Source of the DNA: Colius striatus
Taxonomy: Eukaryota > Chordata > Aves > Coliiformes > Coliidae
Reading direction: 5' to 3'
Assembly (NCBI RefSeq): GCF_028858725.1
Contig: NC_084764.1
Coordinates: forward strand, 20,635,501 to 20,699,500
DNA: 64,000 bases
Shown here: positions 47,898 through 62,480 of the stretch, piece after piece
Layout: each line of letters starts with the position of its first letter
Numbering within the stretch: the stretch's first letter is position 1
Position numbers and translations under genes: made by a program
The notes under the pieces: model-generated
Seen by the model: the letters and a program-made list of their open reading frames with translations, nothing else
The model's database searches: none
What the model was told of the DNA's origin: nothing

Positions 47898-50800
47898 ATA
47901 TTACCTTTATAAGACTTGTATATTTTTTTCCCAGCTCCTACAATGTGTTACAACACAGAAGCCAGATAAAACAAATGCATAGAGACACTAATGGGTCATA
48001 GGATATTTTTCACTGTTTCTTCTGCCAGGTTTTTTGGTGTCCCTTAAAAATTAGAATGAGCTAATATAAAAATATATTAAACATAAGCTCTTTTTAGGTG
48101 TTATTTTTATTATACTGCCTATAGTTTAATACATCTTTTTCTTTTTCTTTTTTAAGATGACATATTCTAGTCTGATAGATGGAAAAGTGCATTAAATGAC
48201 TTTGCGATATTGTTGGAAATATTGCTTCTTTTAGTTGTTGTTTAGCTTGTGAAGTCTTGATAAGACAAGTCCTTTATTTTCACAGTCATGTGGATTGTGT
48301 AAGCAATTCTAAGAGAGTCAATTAATTACAGCAGGAGATATCAGTAATACTAGGCATCAGGTAACTTTCTTAGATTTTCACCAAAGGGTTGCTAATTAAT
48401 TTGTTAACTAGACTAGTAACTTACTATCATTGTCCTCTCTTAGCAAGAGTGATAGTTTTGTTCTAGTTCTGTTGCCTAGTTCCATGTCACAAAAATCCCT
48501 ATCCCAGTTGATATTCATGCTAGCACTTGCTAGGGGTGCCATGGAGTGAATTGGCCCATGGAAGGTGAACTGCTCCTTTTCAGCAGCAACTGTCTCTGCA
48601 AGAAATTATGGAAGGCTGGTGAAAAGCATATGAACCTGTGTGTTAGGATTTGATAAAGAACATTGTTTCCTACAGCTATCAAAATGCTACTTTATGTCAT
48701 CACAGAGTATCTCTCATAGAGCTTAAGTGCAGTACCTTACATTCCCTTTATGTGAGGTTGACTGTCTTTTGATTAAATATAAAAATCAGAAGAAAACAAA
48801 ATCTGAACTGAGTTAATTTAAATGTGTAAGTCCATGAGCAGCAAGTCTGAAACTGCATTTCCAGCAGATTTATGTCCTCTGATTTGGTATTATTCTGAGA
48901 GCTGTTTTGTGGTTGAGGCATTCACAGTCTCCCACTCTCTATAATTTCTGGTATATTTCAGTTGAGATTGAAATCAGAGTTTTTTCTCAGACTCAGAGCG
49001 CTGATATGACACCTTTTTTGTTTCTTGACTTGTATTTTAGAAATATAATAAATTAGTGACGATTCTCTTTGGTTGAAGTTTTCCAGTTGGTTACAAAAGT
49101 CCTTCAGGCAGCTGGGAAGAGGGCTAGAGATGATTGTGTATCTGGAAAACAGTTTATTTTTCCACTTATCACAAATAATTAAAAGTGATCAGTGATATGT
49201 GCTGAATTGCATGGGTTTTTCTAAACATGTCTGATGTTTTAGGTAAGATTTTTGAAGTTTGGCCACTATCAAGTCTTGATACTTTAAACTGGAAGAGAAA
49301 CAACTCTGTTTTTTGTAGTGTGAGCTGCTGTGCTCTGAGCTTTGAAAATCTGACCTCTGGAGTACGTTTAATGCTTTATTTCTAAAACATCATCCAGGTT
49401 CAAAGTAACTGAAAATTTGAACTTGGTGATGACTTTCTGGTCCAGTTGTTTGTTGTTTAATAGTTTTTTAGGTATGGACATATGGACATTGGTGAGAATG
49501 AATGAGACCCTTGCTGATTACAATTTTGTTTTAATCAAAGGCATTTGCAGCAAATGTCTTTTGAACTTAAGTGACCTTATAAATAGAATGAAGACTCTAG
49601 CAATTCTTTATTATTATTATGCATGGTTTGTTTACTTTACACTGAGCTTCAAGGCTTGCCTTCTCTAAAGAAGTATGAAATGTAGTCTTCTAAATGAAAT
49701 AGAAATACCTAGAAGAACAGAGCTACTAAAATGAAAACAAGCTCTCAGAAGTTAATGTGGTTTTCATTTCTTACAAAAAAAATATTCTGTTCCCTTTATA
49801 ATATTCTTGATCTTGAATTAATGACTGATGAACATTGATAACTTGTGAGACTGCAGTGGGGACTGAGTGCTGTTTTTTCCCCCTACATCTGAAAGAGCAT
49901 TATCTGGGGAGTGAAATGCCAGCTCGGTAGGACATTAGTACTTAGCCCTGTTTCTTTCAAGGGAAATAATTTATGAATAACGATTCATACCACATTTTCT
50001 GTTAAAAGGTAGATTTTTTATTATAAGAACAATATAATTTCCAATGCCTGGAGTAATTTTCTTGCCTTGAGGCTTGTTGCAACCCCTGAAGTATACTGAA
50101 TTATTAAGTTATATGTTGGATTTAAGTATCCATAGGAGGGTGTTTATATTCATTTCAGAAATGTGTTTTCTTGGTATTCAGCTAGATGTTCAGCTCTCTT
50201 GGTGATGAACCTGCAGCTCATTTTTAGTTAGTTACGGTTTTAAGCAGATCAGTTCTTTGGTACCTCTGATGAGCTTGTGAGGGTGGTAGCTGAATGAACA
50301 GCATTTTTGTTCTTAAAAAATAATGAAATTTGAATGCTTCTATTAAACAAAGACTATACAATGCACCCTACTAGCAGCATGCCAACATAAAATACACTTT
50401 AGTGTTAAAAAATATCTATGTCTCTGGTAAGCTAACATCAATAGCAAGGCCTTGAAGATTTTTTTTTTCTCTATAATACATTAATACTCTCTCAAAAGTG
50501 GTTTGATAGAGACTAATTATCATTAAAATTCAAGAAGAGATAGACTTGTACTTGATCATAACTTTACAGTATGCACTTATTTCCTCTATATGTTCTGTAT
50601 ATTTCAGCTGACATGAAAACTATGCAATAGAGCATACAGTGCTTTCACATAAAACAGTCTTTTTAAGAAGCTCATTGTAAATGTTTGGTTTTATACCCTT
50701 TAGATGTTATAAGATGTATTCTAAGTGTCATGCAAATGATCAAGAGACTTCAATTAATTTAGTTCTTTTTAAGTGGTGAAAAACCTAGCACTTCTTTTTT

Positions 50801-53800
50801 ATTTTCTTATTTTCTGCTTACAGGTGGCTTGTGGAGAGTTCTCATGGTCTTAGCATCCATTAAAATGTAGCTAAATCATGACAGTGATGCTTTTTATTAT
50901 GAGTTTGCTATTACATTATGAATTGAGGAAGTGTATTTTGTTGACAATGCTTAATAAGGTTAATCATGGTAAAGGCTATGGCACTTCCTGCTGCTTACTG
51001 AAGGGGGCTGCTCAGTCTTCAAGGAGGGACACTACTACTAGATACAGAAATTGTTCTTTTTCTGGAACTGCAAACTCATATTACTTTAGATTTATTTATT
51101 TGAAAGAATGTTTTGTTTTCATAATGTTGCAAGAAATTGCCTAGGGAGAGAAGTTGGGTAGATGGTTCACATGTGTACACATCTGAAATCTTTTTATTTC
51201 ATAAGTTACCAGTGCAAGTAACTAATTAAAAACAATCCGTTTGTACGGTTGGTTACATTTGATCAACAATCACTTTCCAGTTCCTTATGATCATTAGGCT
51301 CTCGTCATTTATGCTTGTCCTAAAAATGTTACAGTCTTTGTGGAACAAAAACTGTCTTTTTACCGTGAAGTCTAGCTAAATGGGAGATTGATCGTCCTTA
51401 GGTCTGTAAGCTGCTGTTGTGAAACTAGATTGGTTTTAATCAGATAGATTGTAATCTCCTAGAGCTTCAAGCTTTGCCAAAGGGATACAAGGTGGTAGCT
51501 GTGTTTGTGTATAAATAATTTGTATAAATTCAACATGTTAAAAGAATGTTTTAAAATATTTGTATGTTCACGCACCTAGGTTGACCTTTTATTATTTGTC
51601 AGGGTCTTTTCTGCACTGGTTGTAGAGACTTTTCTTGTCACAATAGAGAGGAAGAGAATTTATGTTAATAGCATGTAATTATCAAATGAGGAACCGAAGA
51701 AATTCCAGACAAAAATATTTAAGTAACATACATTTAGAGGTGATTATTGAAAAAACCCTCACCAAACAACAATAAAATCTCAATTTTCTTTGTCAGGATT
51801 CCCAATGAACCTCTTCAGCCACAAAGGATACCATAGACATACCAAAACAACTAAAAGTGTTAAAATTCTTAAGAGTTATCAAAATGCTTTTGATTTGCTA
51901 TATATTGCTTAGAAATAGTTTATAGAAATAGTTTTCTGTGCCTTCAGGAGGCTATGGATAATAAAGCTGTAGAATTTTCGATCACAAGGTTAAAAATGTC
52001 AGTGCAGGAAACTGCTTCCTCAAGAATGGGCAGAACACCCAAGAACAGATTCCCACACGAATTAAGAGTTGCCATAGTTGTCAACACTTTTATTTCCCAA
52101 AGTTAGATCACGCCTATTTGGCCTCGTTTTTGTTAGTGCAAACAAACAGCCCCATAGTACATATATAGACAGTACACATCATTTTATTAAAATAACACAA
52201 CAGCATTGTGCCTGCAATTCTCCCATGGGGAGTGGACAAAAGAGAAAACACTGCACCCAGCAAAGGAAAGGAGTCGCATAACATGTACAGGTGGCTAAAA
52301 TGAAATGAAGATAATATTTACTTATATAATTCTGTTGGTTTTGACAGAACAGGAAAATTAATATGTAAAATTGTAATTCACATATTATGCAACAGTGTAG
52401 AAATGTAAGTTGATCCAGTCTCATTGTATGAAAGGCTTTGTGAAAATTTCTCTTTCATTCCATGAATTGGATAATAAATTGCATGGGGAAAGAATGACAA
52501 TTGGCTAAGATGGACTCTAACAATTAATAGTCCATGGTAATCACCATGTGTGAAAATGTGCATGTGTTGTAAAGAAGAGGAAGGTTATTTGGTATAGCTT
52601 GAGAAGGTATAAAATCTGAAAAAATTCTTTCTATTTAGTCTGAGTTGTTGCTATGTTCCTATATTTTAGTTCCTTGCTCTCCTGGTGATGAAAAAAAACC
52701 ATATGTAATATGAATTGATTTTTCTTAACCTGTGTTTTCTGTCAAAAGTAGATAAATTACTAAGACCTTGGTTAAAAGCAAAACATCAATGTGTACAATA
52801 TTCTGCAAGGCCAAAGCTTTTTATTCCTTTATAGTTATACATTTTTGGGGTAAAATATGCATCTATAACTTTGTGTTAGCCTGAAGACTCATCCTTTTTT
52901 AAATTTTCTAAATGCAAGGAAAAAAATGTTACAGCTGAGGATATGCTTCCTATGTGGTACTAAAGTTAATGGGAAAAATCCTAGGCATTAAAAAAAAATT
53001 AAATGGCTAGTTGGACAATGAACTCAATGGAATAAAAAACTCTACTGTGGAAGATCTTTATGTTTAAAGAGCAAACGGACATTTGCAGTGCCAGCAAGGA
53101 TTTTTTTCTTGACATGTCAGACTGTCATATTCCTTGACATATTTAACTGGGAGCTTTAATGCACTCTTGCATCAACCAGTGTCTCTGAAATATTTTCCCC
53201 AGAAATATTTAGCGTTTCTGTAGAAGTTTTAAACAACTATATTCTAAAATAAAATGCAGTTTAGATGTGATACTTTTGTTCATTACCATTATCCTTAAAA
53301 CGTAGTTCCTCAAACCAGCATATGTCACAAAAGGTAAAGTATGTGTGTGCTGAGTTATGTACATGTATGCTGACTGGATGCTTAGAAAGCACACTGTCCG
53401 TAGCACTATTGTCTGTTTTGAGAGCTGCTGCATTCTATTTTGGCTTTTTTTTTTTTTTCTACAGATAGACTGTAACCAAAAGGTGACTTGTTAAATTGTT
53501 CCTTTGATGAGGAGGAATGGCACTTCCAGGAACTAAGAACAACTTCAAATTTTGTAATAGCTTTTCAGATAGTGGTGCAATGATCTTTTTTTCCTGTGGA
53601 GAAAATAGTTAACTGAAAATTGCACTTGACTTTTAAACTTGTCTACTATAAGCAGCTCCATGGAGAACTTATTTATAATAAAAAGTTAAGCATGTGTGTA
53701 ATTGTTGGCAAAAGATGACCCTAAGATCATTTGTCTCAGGATGTACTTGTTGCTTTCAAATCGATTGTGTAATGAAGACCTCAACTTCAACTTATGCATG

Positions 53801-53904
53801 TATAATGTTTTGATGTTGTTTTGTTCTGTAAGATAATATGCATAATTTTATTTTTTTTAGCATTATTGTTTGACACTAGTTTTCTTCTCTTGCTTATACA
53901 ACAG
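47898..53904 (+). other. TTC6: TTC6-like intron A-B
   Basis: About 6 kb of AT-rich sequence with no recognisable repeat or convincing exon. The small open frames at 49,417-49,668 and 50,878-51,144 lack codon signal and splice sites. If the phase-2 donor at 47,893 is used, a further small exon would have to lie here; I did not find one. Confidence 0.6.
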
Positions 53905-53973
53905 GCACCAGTTGAACATGAGGAAATAAAAACTGAATCTCAAGTCCTGCCAAGTTTTCACCAAGCAAGCTTG
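53905..53973 (+). CDS. TTC6: TTC6-like coding exon B
   Basis: A 69-nt exon after TTATACAACAG and before the donor GTAACA. It encodes 23 residues starting APVEHEEIKTESQ and ending PSFHQASL, with phase 0 at both ends. It is the only open frame here: the other two frames have stops. An alternative acceptor seven bases downstream (CACCAG, exon starting at 53,912) would pair with the phase-1 donor of the previous exon. Its acidic, low-complexity content continues the previous exon. Confidence 0.65.
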
Positions 53974-54783
53974 GTAACATTCTGCATTATCTAGGAATGT
54001 TAAAATATAATAAGTTAATAGTGCTTCTATTTGCTTGCAGAGTTGTTAAGATAGGTAGTTCATATTTTAAACTGATAACACTGTGAAGGAATTGAAATAG
54101 TCCCTGAAAACATTTTGGTACTTCACAAATCACAAGTGTACCTTTATTTTTCTCTCTTTCTCTTTGATGTCACTCTTTTCTTATGAGCTTTAATTCTCCA
54201 GCTGCCAGATATAAAGAATTTTGCTTTATTATATAGCATGCTACTTAGGGTAATGGAATTAGAGGACGTTTATCTGTATTCATAATTGCCTATCATTCTA
54301 TACCTTTCTCTCAAACTGCTTTAAAAATTGAAATATTTAAACTTAGGTATGTTTGGGACATTGCTTAATGTTTAGAGGCGTTGATGATTCATCAGACTTA
54401 AAGGATCATAGATCTCTTATTACAAATTTCTGATGAATGTTTCTTCTTACATTTTGCAATTTCATCTTACGGGGAAATTTGTAGAAGAAATAGTCTAGAT
54501 ATTTGATAAGACATTTCTATAAATATTATTATTGAGTGTTAATCATTGTAGGTCCTTTGCCTATTACTATATTTTTGGAAATCTAGTTAGTTGAGGAAAT
54601 AGTTGGCTTAAGATTAAATTGATGCTGTGATCTAGCTGCTTCATAAAATGCATAGATGTTGAAATAGTAATTGCATCTAATACAGATTGCACTGAATTAT
54701 CTGTCAGGAGCACAAAAGTGTGGGGTTTTTTAAAAATGCATTCACCACTTACACTGATTTTTTTTTTTTTTCTCCTTCACAAG

Positions 54784-54873
54784 ACATCAGTAGTTCAGAA
54801 AGTATCTCAATCAAGAGAAAATGATTCTAAGCCTAAAGATGAGCTTTTAACATCTAATAAGCAGGTGAAGCAG
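54784..54873 (+). CDS. TTC6: TTC6-like coding exon C
   Basis: A 90-nt exon with a strong polypyrimidine tract and acceptor (a T14 run, then CTCCTTCACAAG) and a perfect donor, CAG then GTAAGT. It encodes 30 residues, TSVVQKVSQSREND...SNKQVKQ, phase 0 to 0. Both splice sites are near consensus, which makes this one of the surest exons of the gene. Confidence 0.75.
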
Positions 54874-57800
54874 GTAAGTAGGTTTAGTACTATTGTGAGA
54901 TAGTATTCATTTTCCCGTGCTTAAGGTTTCGATGCTTTAGAGCATACAGAGGTCTGCAAGCTGTTTCCTTACCACCTGCCTTTTAAAAGAAGATTTTCTA
55001 TAAAACAGGTCTTCATACTGGTCTTGCAGCTTAAGGTTAGAGGAAAAAACAAATTAAGGTTCATTCGGTCAGATGTTGGGTTTGGCTTTTCTTTATGAGA
55101 TTGGAAAGAAGATTGCAAATGAAACAACATATAAATAGAATCCTAATCTACATTTAACAAGTGGATGTCTTCCTGGAAAACCTCATAATGCTCAGTATCC
55201 TTTTGGTTTTTTGAGATTTCATACATGACAAAAACTGTCACTTGGATATCAGCTCTGTAAAGCTTAGACTTTTAGTAGAGAAGGTAAATCAAGTTTATAG
55301 AGACAGTACCACAGAGGACAAATTCATTGCTAAGACCAAATAATGTCTTTTGTCTTTTCCTATATGTTGTCAGTTTTTAGTTTTCTGGTGTTTCAAGGCT
55401 ATAATGAGATACTAAAATAAAACCCTAACCTGGTTCCATCTACAGCTTTGATGTAAATGATTGCTTTGCCTTAAAGTTACTATATATGCTTATTGTAAAA
55501 CAGAATAACAGTCTTTATTATGTTTACAATGGTATAGTGAGACGGACATCCAAGAATGGGATATGTTTCCACTAGGCAATATTATGTGCAGAGATACCAG
55601 ATAGCCTTGGCCCAAAGAAATAGATGAGATGAACACAAAGTTGGATAAACTACGTGGGAAGACAGATAAAGGTGTTAAAAGGGAGATAAAGGGACCAAAA
55701 CAAAAAGAGGATGAGACACACACATGGGATGGTTGTTCATTGTGCAGTATTTGCAAGTATGTTGTTTCAAAGTCTAGTCATCATAATGCTGAGGCCTAGT
55801 CAAAATGAGAAACCTTCTGAATGTTTAGAGGCCTTGCTTCAGCTGCTCCTTAGCTCCTCTCACTGACTATAGTTTGGCTCTGATTGTGTGTCTTCAGGCT
55901 GCATGGAGAAAGGGATAAAGAGAAAAATTCCAGAGCATTAACAACCAACTTTCCTGATCAGTTTTAGGATAGGCAAGAGCCAAAGAGACACATAGGTTAC
56001 CCAGAAGAGCTAAGGGACAGAGGAGCTCTGGGAGTGATTCATATTTTCTAGCAACTTTTCTGGTAGCAGAATTATTTCTTTTGGATGCCTATAGAGTTCT
56101 TCCATTGAAGAAAATTAATGAACATGAAATTATTACTTCTTAAAAATTCTTCTAAATTAGAAAAAGTATTATGATTTGAAATTTTTCTTACAATATTTGC
56201 CTGTCTATAGGTCATGAATGTTTCTAATCCTTCAGTAACTGAAATCTCATGTGCCATCTGTACCTGACTATAATGTTTTATATAATTAATATTAATAGTG
56301 ATGTCTGCAGATAGTTTTAAGAGTATACCCTGCAACATCAGTTGATCTGTTCATTACAAAACTAAATATGCTAAATGACGTATAAACAATATTCAGTACA
56401 ATGTCACTGATGGTAACTTTTATTATATTCAAAATATAGTAGAATACTGCTTCTAAATTATATACTCTTTGCAAACAGAACAGTTTCCCAGTTATTTAAA
56501 CAGTATTAGGGTCCTGCAATGATATTTTTTGCTGCTATATTATTTTGGACAGTGTGCGACTTCTGTAATGCCCTGGTGATATTGTTGCAACAACACTCAT
56601 GAGTGTTTGTTCAGTGATCTTAGAACACAAAGTAGTTTGGAAGATTAACATCTGAAAAGATAACACATTTGGTTCTATTTAACACAAGTACTACATAATT
56701 TCAATGTTAATTTGAAAGTGCACGCTTTGACTTTTACACATGCTAAAAACAGTGGAGACAGAAGTATAGAAAAAGAAATGGGTTTAAGAACACATATGTA
56801 TTAGGTAAAGGCTCTATCATCCTTAGAATTGTTTCTATACACAGTAACAGTAATGTACTCTATATTAGTATTTCTATAGAACACTATTTGTTGGCATGTA
56901 TTTGTGACATCTTGTTTTAGAAAGTTCTTTTACTTTGCTTAGTGGACTTAAGGACCCATGCAATTTCAAGATAAAGTGATTGATTGTGGAGATGAATTTG
57001 GAAATTTAATTATACACAGAGTAGTTCAATGGAAAAAATGCAGATATTTGCTTTAGTTATTGTAAATTTTTGTTAGATCTGTAACTGAACCACATCAATA
57101 TTTTGATTAAAAAGCTGACAGTTAACTAGTGTTTCTACAAAGAAAAAGAAATAAGAGATCATACACATTTTAAATCTCCATCTAATAGTTAAATGATTTG
57201 GCTCATGTTATCCAATTTTAGGCTTAAAGGGACTTCCTTCTACTTAGTATAGTCTTCATAATTCATTAGCAAGAGTCTGTTAAATCCCCCTTCATGATCT
57301 GCTTCATAAAACAGATGCACTCACAGAACTTTGGCTTAATATTTAAAAATAGTAGCCGCTGTAATTTTAGTTTTTCAGGTTTTCATTATCAATATTGGTG
57401 TCTGAGACACAGATAAATGTTGTTAAATATCTTCTGTTACTTTGGATATAACTTACATGGTGCCTTTTCTTTTTTTTTTTTCCCTATTTGTATATTTTGG
57501 CATTCCTAAAGCTGGTAATGGTAATGCATACAATCAGGTTACTACTTTTTCCTCTAAATTGGATAAGAGTTTATGACAGAAACATTTACCTGACACTCAA
57601 AAGCTAAAATCATAGTCTTATATTTGTCTCTTTTTAATGACACATTTTCAGGTAGACATATTACTTTCAAACTTTTCTGTATTTCTTATATTTGCCAGCC
57701 TATTTTCTCTATGTTTAACTTACAGTTTCTCTGGTATATATCAAATATCTGACTTAAGTCCTTCATATTTTTTCATAGCTATGATGATATGTGAAACTGT

Positions 57801-59350
57801 TTTAAAAAATAAACTAATATATATGAATGAAACCATTTCATATGAAACCATTTTAATTTTTAATAAGACTTTTCAGAAGGTAGTGACTCATTTCGGTATC
57901 TCTGCAGTCCTCTGTATCTTTTACTTGATGGTTAATATAGTTTTATAGAACTATAAATTTCCATATTTTTCATGCATTGATTTCTCCTAAGAACTTAAAT
58001 ACTGCTGAATTTGTCAGTAGACATAGTCATTATGTGCAGTTATATTCTGGGATAAATAAAGCATGTGAGTGGTGAAGAAGAGGAAAATCCTATGCTTTTG
58101 TGATTCATTTAACCTGATACGTGACTGAAAATCTTAACTAGAAAAGCACTTGACCACAATTGTACTCTTTAGGTTCCTAAACTAGCCAACTTATAGAAGT
58201 AATTGCCATGGGGTATCAGAGGGAGCTGGGCAAAAGACTGGACTTTTCATATTGAGATAATTTTTTTATGAAAAAACACTTCAGAATTTGTTTTCTCTGT
58301 TTCTGTCTGTATTATGCTATGATTGTAGGTCTGTATTTTTTGGACCTGCTTTGTTGAGTTATATATGCCAGCTTTTAAGTAGAATTCAGAAGAATGCTTT
58401 TTATTGATGGCACTGCTTATCTGGTTTAGGAAGGTCTTTAGCAGTTTTTGCTGGAAACAGAATTATGGAAAGGTTGAATTTGGAATGGACCTCTGGAGGT
58501 CACCAAAATATGGAAAAAGCACTACATGAAGGCTACAGATTTTGAAGCTTAGTTTTATAAAACAGATGTAGACACTTTGGCAGCAGTGAAAACCCCAGCA
58601 GTTCAGTTTCCTTGCTGTTTACTCTTACTTCTGGATTACAGTGAGCTGCCCCCAGCAAAACATCTATGTCGGGACACAAAGGGAATAAGAGATCTAGATT
58701 AATTTTTGCCTTCCCCCCCACTTTTTTACCGTTTTTTTTCCAAAATGGATCAGGTACCTGATCTATTTCGCAGTGTGGCATAATGGAGCAGGTGGTGCTC
58801 TAATAATGACGAATGAACAGCTGTGGATGGAAACAATAGGAATTCCTTACATTTGTGTTCCTGCAAAAATTCCTGTTTTTGATAAACGTTACCTTGAATA
58901 ACCTTTTCTAATATCATTGTCCTTTAACCTCTGAGTATCTGTTTGAATTTGCTTAAAAATGTAATACAAATTTTATATATGTTTATGCTTTTCTAACAGT
59001 TCTAAGTAGTATTATGATTTTGATGATATTTTGATTATATTTTTTGTAAGACATTGAAATACACTCATCTTACACACTAAACAGAAATGCAGTTTCGGTA
59101 GAGTGCATTGGAAATCTTGTTTTATCACACTTTTCTGCTTATTCTATGTCCTGAATAGCTGTGGGCAGTGCTGTGATCTGCATAGTGACAGCAGTTCTAT
59201 ACTGCTCCAGTTAATTGAATTGTGTTTTCTGATAGTGAGAGGTGCTTGTGTGCCATTGCTCCTTGTTCTACTCCAGAGTTGGTGTGAAAATATCCATTTA
59301 ACTTCTTAGTTTGCAACACTGTGCTTATCTTCTCTTCATTAACATTTAAG
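54874..59350 (+). other. TTC6: TTC6-like intron C-D
   Basis: About 4.5 kb of AT-rich intron. The 103-residue T-rich frame at 57,637-57,948 is hydrophobic by composition and has no splice context. No repeat family was recognised. Confidence 0.6.
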
Positions 59351-59481
59351 GCTCCATCCTTGAATGTGCTGCAGGTGGAAGGAAGGTCAATATCAAAACT
59401 TAAACCAGATGAAGATCAGAAGGAAGAACAAGAGAAACATAACTTGCATCAGCCTTTGCATCCTCAGACTTCAAATGTCAA
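59351..59481 (+). CDS. TTC6: TTC6-like coding exon D
   Basis: A 131-nt exon after the acceptor CATTTAAG. It encodes APSLNVLQVEGRSISKLKPD...HPQTSNV and ends AA before GTAATT, so it enters in phase 0 and leaves in phase 2. An internal CTGCAG could act as a second acceptor, with an in-frame loss of eight codons. Its hydrophilic, Glu/Lys-rich composition matches the preceding exons. Confidence 0.7.
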
Positions 59482-62480
59482 GTAATTTTCAAAATCTTAT
59501 AATAAGAAAAATATTGAAAATATATTGGTTTTATTAGCGCCTAGCATTATAGATGTTTGGATATGAAATAATGCCATGTCCTCAAATTCACATCTGAACA
59601 CTTGCAATTTCTGACCTAAATTATCAAGTAATTTTTGTTTCTGTAGTTTTGCTGTTATCTTCTTGAAATAGTTCTGATTTATGGCGTTTAAAATCCAGAG
59701 GCCCTACTTAGTCCTGCTGTATGCAGATGAAACTTCTCTTGACTGCAGCAGAAACTGAAGTTGCTTATGTGGGGGTTGAATTTGTCCATACAATTCCAAG
59801 CATAATCTAATCAAAATAATTAAAAACAAACATTGGAAAATACCACAAATTTAATATAAGCAATGCCAGCTGTAAGTCATCATCTTTAAATAGAGAAGAT
59901 ATATTAAAAATTCATTAACTTGAATTTGTATTACAGTCAGTGCTTGTCTGAAATTCAAGAGATTTTTACATGGAGAGCTGTAGTCTAAGGACAACTGCTT
60001 ATTACCTTGCTATTGTCATAGGTTGTATCTGTCATTCTGCAGTAGGAGTGCAGATTACAGTAGTACAGACCGTGTCCTAATTTAACTGATCCTGTCCATC
60101 CCATTTCAAGTGAGACTCTTCAGTTTTATGGTCTTCACCTCTAATAAGATCTTTATAGATGGCTTTGTTTAGATGTACCATAGGTTGCTTCTTCACTTCT
60201 CTGTTGAGAAAAGGGGGAAAAATAAAACAAAGCTTTAATTACAAGCTTTTGTTGTTCTTAGCATCCTGAAAGGTCTATTGGATACAGAAGAGAGCCTTTT
60301 TATGGCAGACCTAAAGTTTGTAAATGGATAATACTTTCAATTAAGTAGCTGAGAATAGTCATGGGAAAAGAATGCTTAAGTTTATGAAACAGTCAAATTG
60401 GCATTTAAGTGACCCTTTGCGTGCCATTGCTTATCTGCATTGCTTAAAGATCATTTGGTTAGCAAGATTATATATTAAAACAAATAGTGTCAACAGACAA
60501 TGAGTGTTTTACCTTCAATAAATACTTACTGCCAGATTATCAATGGTGCAGAAACTGCACGATTTACTAAAAAACCTGTATTTAGTGCATTAAGTGAAGG
60601 TAATGTAGGCCACACACATAGTATTGTTTTTTCATGTCTCCTTTTTTCAAAGAATGATAAATAGTCTATTTTAGGAGAGTGTGTGCTGTAAAAACATTCA
60701 CCTTTACCTGCAGCATGCCCCAAATATTTCAGTCTACATTGATAAAGCATTCAGTTCATTCAATGAAATGTTAAACTTCTATGCAAGAGTAGTAATAATA
60801 GTGCAATTAAAATAACATTCATTTTGAATTTATTTTCTTTAAATTAATTAAAAAAGCTTAAATAAAAACTTCCGAGAGAATTCTAAAATTATTTTGCCGA
60901 CCATCACTCCAAATGTTGAAAATTCAAAGTTAAACTGTTTGCCTTTTTTTTTTTTTAAAAAAAAAAAAAAGGTGTTAATTTGATTGCTGAGAAAGTGAAC
61001 TGTGTTAGAGCATCCTGAGGTAAACTGCTATAAGCATTTCTGAAGAAATGTTACAAATGTTTCTGAGTTAAATAAATATTTCACAATGATTTTGTATAAT
61101 TTTAAATTAGTGGTCTGCATATTAAAGCATACATTCTATTAGTTAAAAAATATTATCCTTTGCATTGAAGGGGGTTGATGTAAGCAAGCCTTAAATCCTA
61201 ATCAGCCTCATGTATTGTGTGACTGAGTTACTTTTCAAACTGTGTCATTTTAATGTTTATCTTTGATGTTTTCTTTCATAACCTTGACCTAGTTCTCATT
61301 CTGGTAAAAATTGCACTGATTTCAGGAGAGACTTTGGATTGTAAGATTCAGAAAAACAGTCTTGTCGAAGCATAAAAAAGCTAGGCTCTTTTCTATATAT
61401 TAAAATTGTAGGGCTTGAAAAAGATATGTAGGGCACTTTTAATTAAAAGGAGTTATTGACATTCTTTCCTGTTGTGATAAATCAATCTTGTGTTTTTCCT
61501 TACTTGTTTTATAGTTCTTGCTGATATCCGCCTTATAATATGTTTAGAACATAAGGCATAGTTCTTAGTAAAACAAAACAAAATACTGGAAGTGTCATTG
61601 TCTGAGGAGAACCTCAGAAAACATAGTTAAACTCAAAAACTATTTGGTGTAATTTCTAAGTGGATTTCTAACTCTTTTCATTTGATATTTTCTGTTAAAA
61701 TATGAAGACATTTACAGACTTTACTTAAAATAGTGTCTATTTCGAGAGCCATTTCTGAGTTTTTTACATCTCAGACATTTTGCATATACTTCTCTTCACA
61801 TTGTAACTGTCAGCACGTTAGACATTTATTAACTTTGTAGAGTTCATACAGTAGCTGGAGACTGCTTTTAGAATTTGATCCATGGCCTGTGGAAGTCAAC
61901 AGACTTTCACTACCTTCAGAACAACTTACATGGGACAGTTAAATGGTAGAATTTTTTAGTTATTGACTTTTCAAAGATAGTAGAAGACCCGATGTTTCCT
62001 CTAAAATCAACAGTTGCATTGAAAAACTGGGAAGAAGTTCAAGTGGTAGCATATAAAAATAATTCAAAGTTTTAAGGGTATTTACAAAGTATTCTGTCAT
62101 GGGAGAGAATTTGCACATGAATGTATATGTAACATTTTAACACAATATTTATCCATGTACCCAATTTAACCTTTAAATCTGCATTAAGTTTTCCATGCAA
62201 TAAGTGAAAACTCTACTTTCTACTACAGTAGAATTGGGACTACAGCACTTATTTTTTTACTTTAAAATGATAATGAAAATGTTTTCTTCTGCCTGTTTCT
62301 CTTTTCTCAATAATATGATCTTTACCTTTAGTAGAAATGATCAGGCACTTTATGCCAAGTTTTTGTGTTAGCTCTAGATATCTTATAATCTGCTGTATGT
62401 CATGATTATTTGATAAACTATGTACTTTAGCATATAGAGAATGGACATTAAGTTTCTTGATTTCTTTGTTTTCCTTCCAG
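59482..62480 (+). other. TTC6: TTC6-like intron D-E
   Basis: About 3 kb of AT-rich intron. The only structure noted is a T13-A14 self-complementary tract at 60,944-60,970. Confidence 0.6.
60944..60970. repeat. T13-A14 self-complementary tract
   Basis: Thirteen T residues are followed directly by fourteen A residues, in a TTC6-like intron. It could extrude a cruciform and is easily miscounted in assembly. Confidence 0.9.

Noticed and set aside
57637-57948. 103-residue hydrophobic frame in a TTC6-like intron
   Set aside because: T-rich DNA gives Phe/Leu/Ile by composition. No splice sites or conserved motif were seen.
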